6,828 nt of DNA from Planctomycetaceae bacterium. GTDB taxonomy: Bacteria; Planctomycetota; Planctomycetia; Planctomycetales; Planctomycetaceae. Under the pieces are notes generated by a model. It saw only the letters and a program-made list of their open reading frames with translations. It was not told the origin of the DNA and did not search any database. The position numbers were made by a program, and so were the translations under genes. The stretch lies in assembly GCA_003445035.1 (NCBI GenBank), contig DLVV01000080.1:30496-37323 (forward strand). Direction: 5' to 3'. Shown in pieces: positions 1 through 6,327 of the stretch (position 1 is its first letter; the number at the start of each line of letters is the position of its first letter).

Positions 1-68
1 GCTGTGGCCGCTGCGATGGTGCGGGCAAAGTCGCGGCGGTTGACCGAGTCGGAGCTGGCTTGTGTCAT
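1..68 (-). CDS. N-terminus of a Tat-exported protein (partial, runs off left edge)
   Basis: Reading the minus strand from the ATG at 68 down to base 1 gives 22 codons: MTQASSDSVNRRDFARTIAA, then AT, with the next codon cut by the edge. The short polar start, the arginine pair followed by D-F, and the onset of an alanine-rich stretch match a twin-arginine leader, so the product is probably exported folded by the Tat system. Planctomycete genomes use such leaders on many Gfo/Idh/MocA-type oxidoreductases, DUF1501/DUF1552 proteins and sulfatases (family knowledge), but nothing here separates these. There is no strong Shine-Dalgarno sequence before the ATG. The start is chosen because the twin-arginine motif sits about 11 residues in, as usual. 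The gene lies 141 bases downstream of the lyase-like gene on the same strand and has a TATACT box 42 bases before its start. Confidence 0.72.
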   Translation of the reverse strand, partial: MTQASSDSVNRRDFARTIAAAT

Positions 69-110
69 GGCTGTTGGTGACTGTTGTGGGGCTGTGGATT
101 CGATGGGGCG

Positions 111-116
111 AGTATA
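111..116 (-). promoter_or_regulatory. Possible -10 box (TATACT) for the Tat-leader gene
   Basis: On the minus strand the bases read GGCTATACTCG. TATACT is one base from the TATAAT consensus and ends 42 bases before the ATG at 68. No good -35 hexamer is visible 16-18 bases upstream. It lies in the 141-base gap behind the lyase-like gene, which would let the Tat-leader gene be transcribed on its own. This is pattern only. Confidence 0.35.
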
Positions 117-157
117 GCCGGAGCGAGCAGTTGGCGAGAGGATGTTCCTGGCAGGGG

Positions 158-174
158 TTCGTCGACACGACGGG
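158..174. terminator. Small hairpin between the lyase-like gene and the Tat-leader gene
   Basis: CGTCG at 160-164 pairs with CGACG at 168-172 around a three-base loop, and two T-G wobble pairs can extend the stem. It lies 36 bases past the stop codon of the minus-strand lyase-like gene. There is no run of T after it on the minus strand, so it is at best a weak or Rho-assisted terminator, and chance pairing in GC-rich DNA is possible. Confidence 0.2.
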
Positions 175-209
175 AGAGCTGTGAGGGCAAGTTCAACACC
201 TGGAGTGCG

Positions 210-3200
210 TCATTTTATTGCTTCGGTAACAATCCGTTGGGGCACGAAGAAGCGATCGCTCGTGATGGCCAACCAGGGGTGGACGCCTCGCACGGGCTGA
301 AAATGGACCTCGTCATGGCTACGGCCATGCAGAAAATGCAGGACCTTTCCCCGCAGGGCCGGCGGAACGGTGAACCTCAGTCGCTTCCAGGCCGCGACCC
401 ACATCCGTTCGTCGAAGACCCTGGCCATCATCCGGCCATCGGGCTGATGGACCGACCCACTCGCCGCGTCGTAGCCGAACGCAACGTCGATCTCGACCTC
501 GGTCACATCCGGTCGAACGCCGAAGTACAACGCTTGCATTCGCTTCGAATACACGTCCTGCCAGGAAACAACTTCGCCGGGCAGGGTGCTGATCGGGAAT
601 TGAACAATCGGCGTCTGTTCTCCTGCGAACCAGACGGAATACTGACCGGTGCGGCCGTCCCTGGGGATCGTGACTTTGCGGCCCGCACCGGCAACCTTCG
701 TTTCCAGGACGACTGCCCGGCTCTCGACATGGACCACGCGGATCGGCACACCCGGTTCATCGCCCCACCTCCCCTTGAGGTCCAGGTCGAAGTTCTTGTC
801 GACTGGCTCCCGCAAAACGACAATCGGCAGTCCGGACGGCTTTTTCTTTCGGCGAAAATTGTAGACACCCATTTCGAGGCGGTCGAACACGCCCCAACTG
901 CGTCCGTAGCGGGGAACCACGGGGCCTTCCAGCTTTGCCAGGGCCGACAGGAAATTCGGCATCCGTTGCGAGAAATAACCGCCGTTGAGCGTCAGCGCAT
1001 TGGTGAAATGGCCATCGAGAGAGTGCCCCGATTGCAGGAACTGGTCACCAAGAAAGAGCTTCATCTCGGCGACTCCTTTTTCGAGATATTGCCGCTTGCC
1101 CAGCAAACGGTATCCTTCGGCCAGGTCGTGCCACTCGGCTCCTCCGCTGCCATAGAAGGCATAACGGCTCAACCAGTCACACCAACCTTCCAGCGCCGCC
1201 ACGGCGGCCGGGTCACGAGTGAGACGGATATAACGGGGTAACCAGGGGGCAAATCCCGACCATTCTCCGAAATAGCCGGCGCCGTATTTCCCGTCGGCTT
1301 TCGATTGGCTGCCGAGCACCGCGGTTGCATAGGTTTCCAGTTGTGGCAGCAGGCGAACGTCCCAGGTCGCCTCGTAGAGAAAACAGAGACTTGATAATGG
1401 CCCCGTGCCATCGCGTCCCGAGTTGCCCGGTCGTGGGTGTGAAGCGACCGCATCGGCGGTTTCCCGGGCGACGTCCACCGCGCGGGCATAACCGTCCAGG
1501 TACCAGTGGAAGAACAGGAAATCCGTCACGTTGTTGTAGTCGTAGAGCCGGTTTCCAGAATGCCAATGAACCAGCCCCTTGTAATCACACAAGGCACCTC
1601 GGATCTTGCCGCGGGGATAGGGGAGCTTCTCGAATTCCGGTGTTGTCCAGTGACAGGTGTCGATGTCCATCAGGTGCATTGAGTGACGACGAGCGGCCTG
1701 GAGATACTTCGGATCGCCGCTGCGGAGGTACAGCAACCAGTAGGTCCGGGGACAGCCGTGATGATGATTGGCCCAGGTTCGGTTCACGACGGGGCGCATC
1801 TCGCGGTTGTTCCAGTTGCTGTGTCGGTCACCGAAATTCCACATCCCGTAGTCATGGACCTGCTCCTGCATTCTCTGCAGGTAATCAAAATGACGTGACA
1901 GGGCCGTCTCGACATCGGGGAATCGGACCGTGTCAACCGGATGCAGGGGGCCGACGGCCAGCGTCTGATCGATCCAGGCCGGGTCTGCCAACACTCCGCA
2001 GGTGAAGTGATCTTCGCGAGCTTGTGCCGCCACGCGTTCGGCTGGTGTCTCGTGGAACCGAAAACACAGCGAGTGGGTTTTGGCCACACCCAGTCCGTTG
2101 TCTGCGCTGTTCTTGATCGCTGACGGGATGTAGTAGAACTCGTCGCGTCCCTTCGACAACTGTGCATAGTCGGGAGGAATTCTCAGGTCGAGTAGCTCTC
2201 CTTCGTGAGCGAACCAGAGTCGATGGATATTCCGTCCGGAAATCGTGGCGATTGGATGACTCGCCGCTCGCGGGTGTCGTGGCCAGAAATGGGCCCGCAG
2301 CATCCGTCCCTCGATTTCAAATTCCTTGGGATATTGTTGCCAGAAGTCCCGGATCGAAAGTGTGACGTTCCCCGTGTCGACCCAGCCGGACGCACGGCCG
2401 CCGCGAGCCAGTGTTCGACGGTCGTTTCCCTGTTGTTCGACCACGCGACAGGTTTCGTCGTCGTCCTGAACCAGCCAGGCATGTTCCTGCCGGGCCTCAA
2501 CAAAACCGTCACGCTCCAGTCCGAATCGTCGGCGTTCCACACGGGCCAGTTCCGTTTCCAGGAAGATCCCGCGGTAGCGGACGCGGTGGGAACTCTCGGT
2601 GATCACAAACGTATGATCCACGTGCAAGGCCGCCTCTCCCTGCCTTGCGGTCATCCGCACCGTGTAGCGTCCCAGGCGTTTTCCGTCAGCGACAAACCAT
2701 CCGCGGGCGGCCAGGACCACTCTGAGCGGTCCGGCCTCCTCAACGTCCACACGGGAATCTCTGTCGCCGGCTGATTCGTAACGGGTGCCCGACTCGTCAA
2801 CCAGGACGACCCGGCTTCCGGTGACCAGTTCGGGACCCGGCTGACCGTTCCCGGTGATCAGGCGGGCCGATTCCAGGAAGGAGAATCCCTGCTGCTTCAC
2901 CGAAAACACCAATCGTCCCGTGTTGACTTCGATCCGTCCCTTGTCTTGCTTCACGGTTACCGGTGTCGTGACTGGTGGACGGACGACGTTCGGACCGTAT
3001 TCCAGCCACCAGGTCCGGGGCCGCAGCGGATCGATCCGGGCTGTAAAGTCCAGCAGAGCCCAGCGAATGTATCCACGAGGGCTCCAGCGGGCGGTGACAC
3101 GAATCTGGACAGGGACCTCGGTCTTTTCGTCATCACGAATCAGTCGCAGTTGCCGCGGATCCACAATCGCCCCACGTGGAAAGGGGACACCGGTGGTGAC

Positions 3201-3767
3201 GCGTCTGGGACCGGACATTCGTGGTGACGGCTGCAGCAGGATCGGCACTTTCCCTTGCTGAACCGGACGCGTGGCCGCGGGAATCAGGTCAACGATCTCG
3301 AATGCCGTTTCCGTCGCTGGTGCAGCCTGGCCAGTTGCTGTGACCAGGAGACGGTAGCGGGCCGGTTTTAGGCCTCGAAAATCCAGCAACAGTGAAAGAT
3401 GAGTTCCGATTGGACCCACCTGGCAGTTGGCTTGCGAGATGTCTTCGTCGCCTCGTTTGAGTCGGATCGACAACAAGGCAGGCCGTTTCTTGTCTCCGAC
3501 CAGTACCAGTGCCTGCGCCGTCAGATCGAGCGAATCGTAGATTCTCCGGTCGAGCTGGATCCCGAGGTCCGGTAGATCCCCACGTATCTTCAATCCTGAA
3601 ACCGGGCCGGACCAGAGCAGTCGGTTTCCTGCGATCCGTTCAGGAACCTGTCCCTCGATGGCCGCCAGACCTCGCGGCAGTTCAGCCTGAACGGGCTCAG
3701 CGGGCAGGACCGGGAGCCCGGTCAACAGGATCATGCACGTTGCAACGGCATGCTTGTGGAGTGTCAT
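210..3767 (-). CDS. Large secreted YetA/PcRGLX-like protein (PL26-type exo-rhamnogalacturonan lyase architecture)
   Basis: The product has 1185 residues. Residues 1 to about 28 form a signal peptide (basic start MTLHKH, hydrophobic core, cleavage near PVQA), so it is exported. Residues 29-170 look like an all-beta Ig-like or carbohydrate-binding domain. Residues 175-265 carry the RIFT-barrel signature of the PcRGLX/YetA family (TTGVPFPRGAIVDP, then a W-x5-RW-LLDF stretch). About 270-545 fits the central beta-sandwich and about 610-950 the alpha/alpha-toroid, rich in W, Y and H (NRTWANHHHGCPRTYW; HWHSGNRLYDYNN; GEWSGFAPWL). The family includes Penicillium PcRGLX, an exo-lyase on rhamnogalacturonan I, and Bacillus YetA. 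Residues 970-1185 form a further beta-rich region that makes the protein longer than the roughly 850-900 residues usual in the family. The start at 3767 is chosen for the signal peptide; the frame stays open to 4079, but those 104 codons encode no recognisable protein. Family placement is good; the real substrate, which could be another acidic or sulfated polysaccharide, is not known. Confidence 0.75.
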   Translation of the reverse strand: MTLHKHAVATCMILLTGLPVLPAEPVQAELPRGLAAIEGQVPERIAGNRLLWSGPVSGLKIRGDLPDLGIQLDRRIYDSLDLTAQALVLVGDKKRPALLSIRLKRGDEDISQANCQVGPIGTHLSLLLDFRGLKPARYRLLVTATGQAAPATETAFEIVDLIPAATRPVQQGKVPILLQPSPRMSGPRRVTTGVPFPRGAIVDPRQLRLIRDDEKTEVPVQIRVTARWSPRGYIRWALLDFTARIDPLRPRTWWLEYGPNVVRPPVTTPVTVKQDKGRIEVNTGRLVFSVKQQGFSFLESARLITGNGQPGPELVTGSRVVLVDESGTRYESAGDRDSRVDVEEAGPLRVVLAARGWFVADGKRLGRYTVRMTARQGEAALHVDHTFVITESSHRVRYRGIFLETELARVERRRFGLERDGFVEARQEHAWLVQDDDETCRVVEQQGNDRRTLARGGRASGWVDTGNVTLSIRDFWQQYPKEFEIEGRMLRAHFWPRHPRAASHPIATISGRNIHRLWFAHEGELLDLRIPPDYAQLSKGRDEFYYIPSAIKNSADNGLGVAKTHSLCFRFHETPAERVAAQAREDHFTCGVLADPAWIDQTLAVGPLHPVDTVRFPDVETALSRHFDYLQRMQEQVHDYGMWNFGDRHSNWNNREMRPVVNRTWANHHHGCPRTYWLLYLRSGDPKYLQAARRHSMHLMDIDTCHWTTPEFEKLPYPRGKIRGALCDYKGLVHWHSGNRLYDYNNVTDFLFFHWYLDGYARAVDVARETADAVASHPRPGNSGRDGTGPLSSLCFLYEATWDVRLLPQLETYATAVLGSQSKADGKYGAGYFGEWSGFAPWLPRYIRLTRDPAAVAALEGWCDWLSRYAFYGSGGAEWHDLAEGYRLLGKRQYLEKGVAEMKLFLGDQFLQSGHSLDGHFTNALTLNGGYFSQRMPNFLSALAKLEGPVVPRYGRSWGVFDRLEMGVYNFRRKKKPSGLPIVVLREPVDKNFDLDLKGRWGDEPGVPIRVVHVESRAVVLETKVAGAGRKVTIPRDGRTGQYSVWFAGEQTPIVQFPISTLPGEVVSWQDVYSKRMQALYFGVRPDVTEVEIDVAFGYDAASGSVHQPDGRMMARVFDERMWVAAWKRLRFTVPPALRGKVLHFLHGRSHDEVHFQPVRGVHPWLAITSDRFFVPQRIVTEAIK

Positions 3768-3924
3768 GTGGTTTGCTCTGTGAAGGCTCACGCACGAGTG
3801 GTTGGCATTTCCGACGACTCCCGCGTGATGAGGATTCCCATGGTAGCCAAAAGACGAACCCGGTTGCCCGTAGTCCGACGGCAATCCTCTCACCTGAAAA
3901 ACCGGTTTCCGACAACCCGTGTGT

Positions 3925-3937
3925 GACCGGTACGGTC
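3925..3937. repeat. Dyad copy 1, GACCG-GTA-CGGTC
   Basis: A perfect 5-base inverted repeat around a three-base centre. A near copy that differs by loss of one T lies 56 bases downstream. Such a symmetrical pair could be an operator for a dimeric regulator or simply a small hairpin. No regulator gene is seen in the window. Confidence 0.35.
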
Positions 3938-3980
3938 GGGAGGCTACGCCTGGTGTTCTGCTGCCTGTCTTTCCGCGACA

Positions 3981-3992
3981 GACCGGACGGTC
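3981..3992. repeat. Dyad copy 2, GACCG-GA-CGGTC
   Basis: This is the same inverted repeat as the copy at 3925 with a two-base centre. It is centred about 27 bases upstream of the TAGGAT box, close to where a -35 element would sit, so a bound protein could block or help RNA polymerase at the radical SAM promoter (inference). Its first base is shared with an adjoining CTGTC/GACAG stem at 3965-3981. Confidence 0.35.
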
Positions 3993-4010
3993 GAGTTTCG
4001 TGTAGAGGGG

Positions 4011-4019
4011 TGATAGGAT
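4011..4019 (+). promoter_or_regulatory. Candidate extended -10 element for the radical SAM gene
   Basis: The bases TGATAGGAT fit a TGn-TAnnnT extended -10. There is no good -35 at 17 bases, as is common when an extended -10 is used. It leaves 59 bases to the ATG at 4079. The same TGnTAGnnT pattern occurs at almost the same distance before the next plus-strand gene, which raises its credibility. Confidence 0.42.
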
Positions 4020-4062
4020 CGAGTGCGGACAGGCGACGGACGGGTCCGGTCGCCACGGGCGC

Positions 4063-4068
4063 AGGTGA
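4063..4068 (+). promoter_or_regulatory. Ribosome binding site of the radical SAM gene
   Basis: AGGTGA lies 10 bases before the ATG at 4079 and pairs well with the 16S rRNA tail. It fixes the start of the 432-residue product and argues against the long in-frame extension reaching back to 3509. Confidence 0.6.
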
Positions 4069-4078
4069 GCGTGAACCA

Positions 4079-5377
4079 ATGTATCTGAAGATGGCCAAGC
4101 GGTTCCTGCTGGAGACCGACAAGCGTCTGGCCTGGAAGTTCTTCCGGATCATGGGCCTGGGCGGGGTCCGCTCGGTCATGAAGTACCGGAGCCGCCTGAA
4201 GCGGGGCGAGTTCTTTCCCCCGTTCCTTTACGTTTCGATCATCAACAGCTGCAACCTGCGTTGCCAGGGCTGCTGGGTCGACGTGTCGGCCAAGCAGGAG
4301 CGGATCGACATCGAGGCGATGTCGAAGCTGATCACCGAGGCCCAGGCAATGGGCAACGTCTTCTTCGGGATCGTCGGTGGTGAGCCGTTCATGCACCCGG
4401 AGATCCTGGAGATCTTCCGGCGTCACCCGAAGTGCTACTTCCAGGTTTTCACCAACGGGCATTTCATCACCAGCGAGGTGGCCGGTGAACTGCGTCGACT
4501 GGGGAACGTGACGCCGTTGATCAGTGTCGAGGGAACCGAGATCATCAGCGACCAGCGGCGCGGCCGTGACGGGGTGCTCAACCAGACGATGGAGGGCATC
4601 CACAACTGCCTGGACAACAAGGTCTTCACCGGCGTCTGCACCAGCCTGTGCCGCACGAACATCGATGACCTGTTGACCGACCAGTGGGTTGATCGGCTGG
4701 TGGAGATGGGCGTGTTTTACACCTGGTTCCACGTCTACCGACCGATGGGGCCCGAAGCGTGCCCCGACCTGTGCCTGACACCCGAGCAGCAGGTGCGGGT
4801 GCGGAAGTTCGTCGTCGAGACGCGAGCCCGCAAGCCGATCGTGGTGATCGATGCCTACCACGATGGCGGGGGCAAGTCGTTGTGCCCGGCGGCAACCGGC
4901 ATCAGCCACCACATCAATCCCTGGGGGGGAATTGAGCCCTGCCCGATCATCCAGTTCGCCTCCGAATCGATCTACGACGATCCGCAGCTGCCCGCCGACG
5001 AGCAGAAGACGCTGGGTGAGAAGATGGTGCAGTCGGAGTTCCTGTCCGACTTCCGTCACCTGGCCCAGGAAACCACCCGGGGTTGCATCGTGCTCGAGCG
5101 GCCCGACCTGCTCAAGGAACTGGTCGTCAAGCACGGATCACAAGACGCGACGGCCCGGCAGACGGCACTGGCCGAGTTGGATGCGATGGAGGTTCGCACA
5201 TCGCAGTTCCACCCGGGGCAGGAGATTCCCGAGAAGAGCTGGATGTACCGCCTGGTCAAAAAGTTCTTCTACAACGACTTTGGCGTCTATGACGGTCATG
5301 ACCACAGTGCCAGCTCGGCCCCGGCGGTTCTGGAACTGCCGACGGTTGTTGAAGAGGACGAACCGGTAGGCGTCTAG
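4079..5377 (+). CDS. Radical SAM protein with partial SPASM/twitch-like cysteine pattern
   Basis: The product has 432 residues. Residues 58-65 read CNLRCQGC, the CxxxCxxC motif that binds the catalytic 4Fe-4S cluster and S-adenosylmethionine. VGGEP at 99-103 is the GGE motif that contacts the SAM amino group, and the TIM-barrel core runs to about residue 260. C269 and C288 are spaced C-x13-G-x4-C, as at the start of SPASM/twitch domains, and C336 follows, so an auxiliary Fe-S cluster is likely. C187/C191 and C228/C232 are further close pairs; there are 12 cysteines in all. Residues 1-45 are basic and partly hydrophobic (KRFLLETDKRLAWKFF), possibly an amphipathic surface; there is no signal peptide, so it is cytoplasmic. 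The tail after about 408 is acidic and low in complexity. Codons are strongly G/C-ending, with nearly all lysines AAG. The substrate is unknown. Relatives of this general class act on peptides, sugars, cofactors or membrane lipids; I cannot choose among them. Confidence 0.88.
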   Translation: MYLKMAKRFLLETDKRLAWKFFRIMGLGGVRSVMKYRSRLKRGEFFPPFLYVSIINSCNLRCQGCWVDVSAKQERIDIEAMSKLITEAQAMGNVFFGIVGGEPFMHPEILEIFRRHPKCYFQVFTNGHFITSEVAGELRRLGNVTPLISVEGTEIISDQRRGRDGVLNQTMEGIHNCLDNKVFTGVCTSLCRTNIDDLLTDQWVDRLVEMGVFYTWFHVYRPMGPEACPDLCLTPEQQVRVRKFVVETRARKPIVVIDAYHDGGGKSLCPAATGISHHINPWGGIEPCPIIQFASESIYDDPQLPADEQKTLGEKMVQSEFLSDFRHLAQETTRGCIVLERPDLLKELVVKHGSQDATARQTALAELDAMEVRTSQFHPGQEIPEKSWMYRLVKKFFYNDFGVYDGHDHSASSAPAVLELPTVVEEDEPVGV

Positions 5378-5390
5378 GCCGTCGCCGGCG

Positions 5391-5399
5391 TGCTAGACT
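5391..5399 (+). promoter_or_regulatory. Candidate extended -10 element for the secreted barrel gene
   Basis: TGCTAGACT fits TGn-TAnnnT. It lies 14 bases after the stop codon of the radical SAM gene and leaves 57 bases before the ATG at 5457. No -35 is evident. The downstream gene may therefore have its own promoter as well as read-through from upstream. Confidence 0.42.
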
Positions 5400-5443
5400 G
5401 TGGTGTGGACCCGATTCCCGGTCCTCCCGGTCACCATTTTCCC

Positions 5444-5448
5444 AGGGG
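5444..5448 (+). promoter_or_regulatory. Ribosome binding site of the secreted barrel gene
   Basis: AGGGG with 8 bases to the ATG at 5457. It supports that start over the in-frame GTG at 5400, which would add 19 residues ahead of the signal peptide. Confidence 0.6.
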
Positions 5449-5456
5449 CGATCTCC

Positions 5457-6308
5457 ATGCGCCGTCTCAGCCTTTTTGTCGCCTTGCTGATGGCGACGCT
5501 GACATCCACCGCAGCGGCCCGCGACATCCGGCTCTACGGCGCCCCGGTCCGACAGGGTGACTTCGTGGCGGGGACGGTGAGGTTTGTCGAGGGTCGCAGC
5601 GTGGCGATCGACATGGGGTACGCCGACGGCGTGACGTCCGGCCACCGATTCCGGGTTTACCGCCGGGTGGGTCGTGACTACCGCATTTCGGGCGTCGCGA
5701 TCGTCGGGCTGGTTCAGCGTCGCCAGTCGGTGGTGACGGCGCGGACCGCGGTGCCGATTCGAGCCGGTGATGCGGTGGTGATCGCGGCATCGGAACTGAC
5801 CATCTGGACCGAGCCCCGCGATCGGCTGTACGACGAACGACTGAGGCGGCGTGTGGCGCTACCGAGACGGTTCGGTTTCGACACGCGACAGACCGCCATC
5901 GACGAAATCGACCTGCTCGAAGCCCGGCGAGGAAACCGGTTGAAGCTGCTCGAGTGGACTCGCCAGGTGACGGCGGCCCGACCGGGGACCACGGTGCTGT
6001 GGGACCTGACCAATCTGAAGACCCGCCGCCAGGATTTCATCGACAAGCTCGAGACTTTCGGCAGCTCGTTCCGGTACCGCAACAAGGAGGACCGCGCCAA
6101 CGCGTCGTTCACAACGGTGGTCCAGCCGATCAGCCGGCTGACCCTGCAGCCGGGAAAGCCCTACGAGGCTGCTCCCGATGCCACGGACGAACCCCAGGAG
6201 AAGAAGAGCCTGGCCGAGACGTATACCGAAGCCCCGACCCGGATCCCTCGCGTGGTGCCGATCGCGCGAGGTGTGTCGCTGTACCTGGGACGCGGCAATT
6301 CTCGCTAG
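5457..6308 (+). CDS. Secreted protein of unknown function with FlgT C-terminal-like beta domain
   Basis: The product has 283 residues. Residues 1-21 are a clear signal peptide (MRRLSLFVALLMATLTSTAA, cleavage near AAA-RD), so it is exported, and no lipobox cysteine is present. Residues 36-110 look like a small beta barrel: a G-T-V opening strand, V-A-I-D-M-G, a G-x-x-x-G-H-x-F-x-V-Y turn, and I-R-A-G-D-A-V-V-I at the end. That order resembles the FlgT C-terminal domain and similar periplasmic barrels; this is pattern similarity, not a search result. Residues 115-215 are arginine-rich and probably helical. The last 70 residues are proline- and charge-rich and likely disordered. It follows the radical SAM gene after 79 bases on the same strand, so shared expression is possible. 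I do not recognise a named family and assign no function. Confidence 0.8.
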   Translation: MRRLSLFVALLMATLTSTAAARDIRLYGAPVRQGDFVAGTVRFVEGRSVAIDMGYADGVTSGHRFRVYRRVGRDYRISGVAIVGLVQRRQSVVTARTAVPIRAGDAVVIAASELTIWTEPRDRLYDERLRRRVALPRRFGFDTRQTAIDEIDLLEARRGNRLKLLEWTRQVTAARPGTTVLWDLTNLKTRRQDFIDKLETFGSSFRYRNKEDRANASFTTVVQPISRLTLQPGKPYEAAPDATDEPQEKKSLAETYTEAPTRIPRVVPIARGVSLYLGRGNSR

Positions 6309-6327
6309 CAGTTCTCTGCGGGACTAG
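6305..6327. terminator. Weak hairpin between convergent genes
   Basis: GCAG at 6308-6311 pairs with CTGC at 6316-6319 around TTCT, and CTAG at 6305-6308 faces a second CTAG at 6324-6327. Both stop codons (TAG at 6306-6308 on plus and TAG at 6326-6324 on minus) fall inside these CTAG words. There is no T-run on either strand, so termination here would be weak or factor-dependent. Confidence 0.2.

Larger units (their letters stand above)
3768..4078. promoter_or_regulatory. Divergent intergenic region between the lyase-like and radical SAM genes
   Basis: These 311 bases separate two start codons facing away from each other. I see no convincing gene here; both long frames that cross it are in-frame extensions of the flanking genes with low-quality composition. 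It holds a hairpin-forming dyad at 3925-3937, a near copy at 3981-3992, a CTGTC/GACAG stem at 3965-3981, a GTCCGGTC inverted partial copy at 4044-4051, and a -10-like element at 4011-4019 for the plus strand. For the minus strand the best -10 candidate is TACCAT at 3845-3840, with no supporting -35, so that promoter is not settled. The region likely holds the control elements of both genes. Confidence 0.6.

Noticed and set aside
84..1241. Open frame of 385 codons on the plus strand
   Set aside because: It lies opposite the C-terminal third of the lyase-like gene, has no recognisable domain, and is the kind of antisense shadow common in GC-rich coding DNA.
1325..2005. Plus-strand frame of 226 codons rich in R, G, S and P
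   Set aside because: It is a shadow of the toroid-coding part of the lyase-like gene with low-quality composition.
3732..3767. Possible lipoprotein signal (cysteine at residue 11 of the lyase-like protein)
   Set aside because: The residue before the cysteine is T, and the cysteine precedes the hydrophobic core rather than following it, so this is not a lipobox; an ordinary signal peptide fits better.
3840..3845. TACCAT on the minus strand as a -10 box for the lyase-like gene
   Set aside because: It has no -35 partner and no TGn extension, and is only a moderate match, so it is not listed as a feature.
3944..5134. Open frame of 396 codons on the minus strand
   Set aside because: It is antisense to the radical SAM gene. 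Its composition (many D, H, L, V, Q, G in irregular order) mirrors the G/C-ending codons of the real gene, and no motif is seen.
4851..5369. Plus-strand frame of 172 codons within the radical SAM gene
   Set aside because: It is an alternate-frame shadow, rich in S, R, T and P, fully inside a gene with clear catalytic motifs.
5378..5400. CGCCGGCG palindrome after the radical SAM stop as a terminator
   Set aside because: Too short, no loop and no T-run. It is an ordinary GC-rich word.
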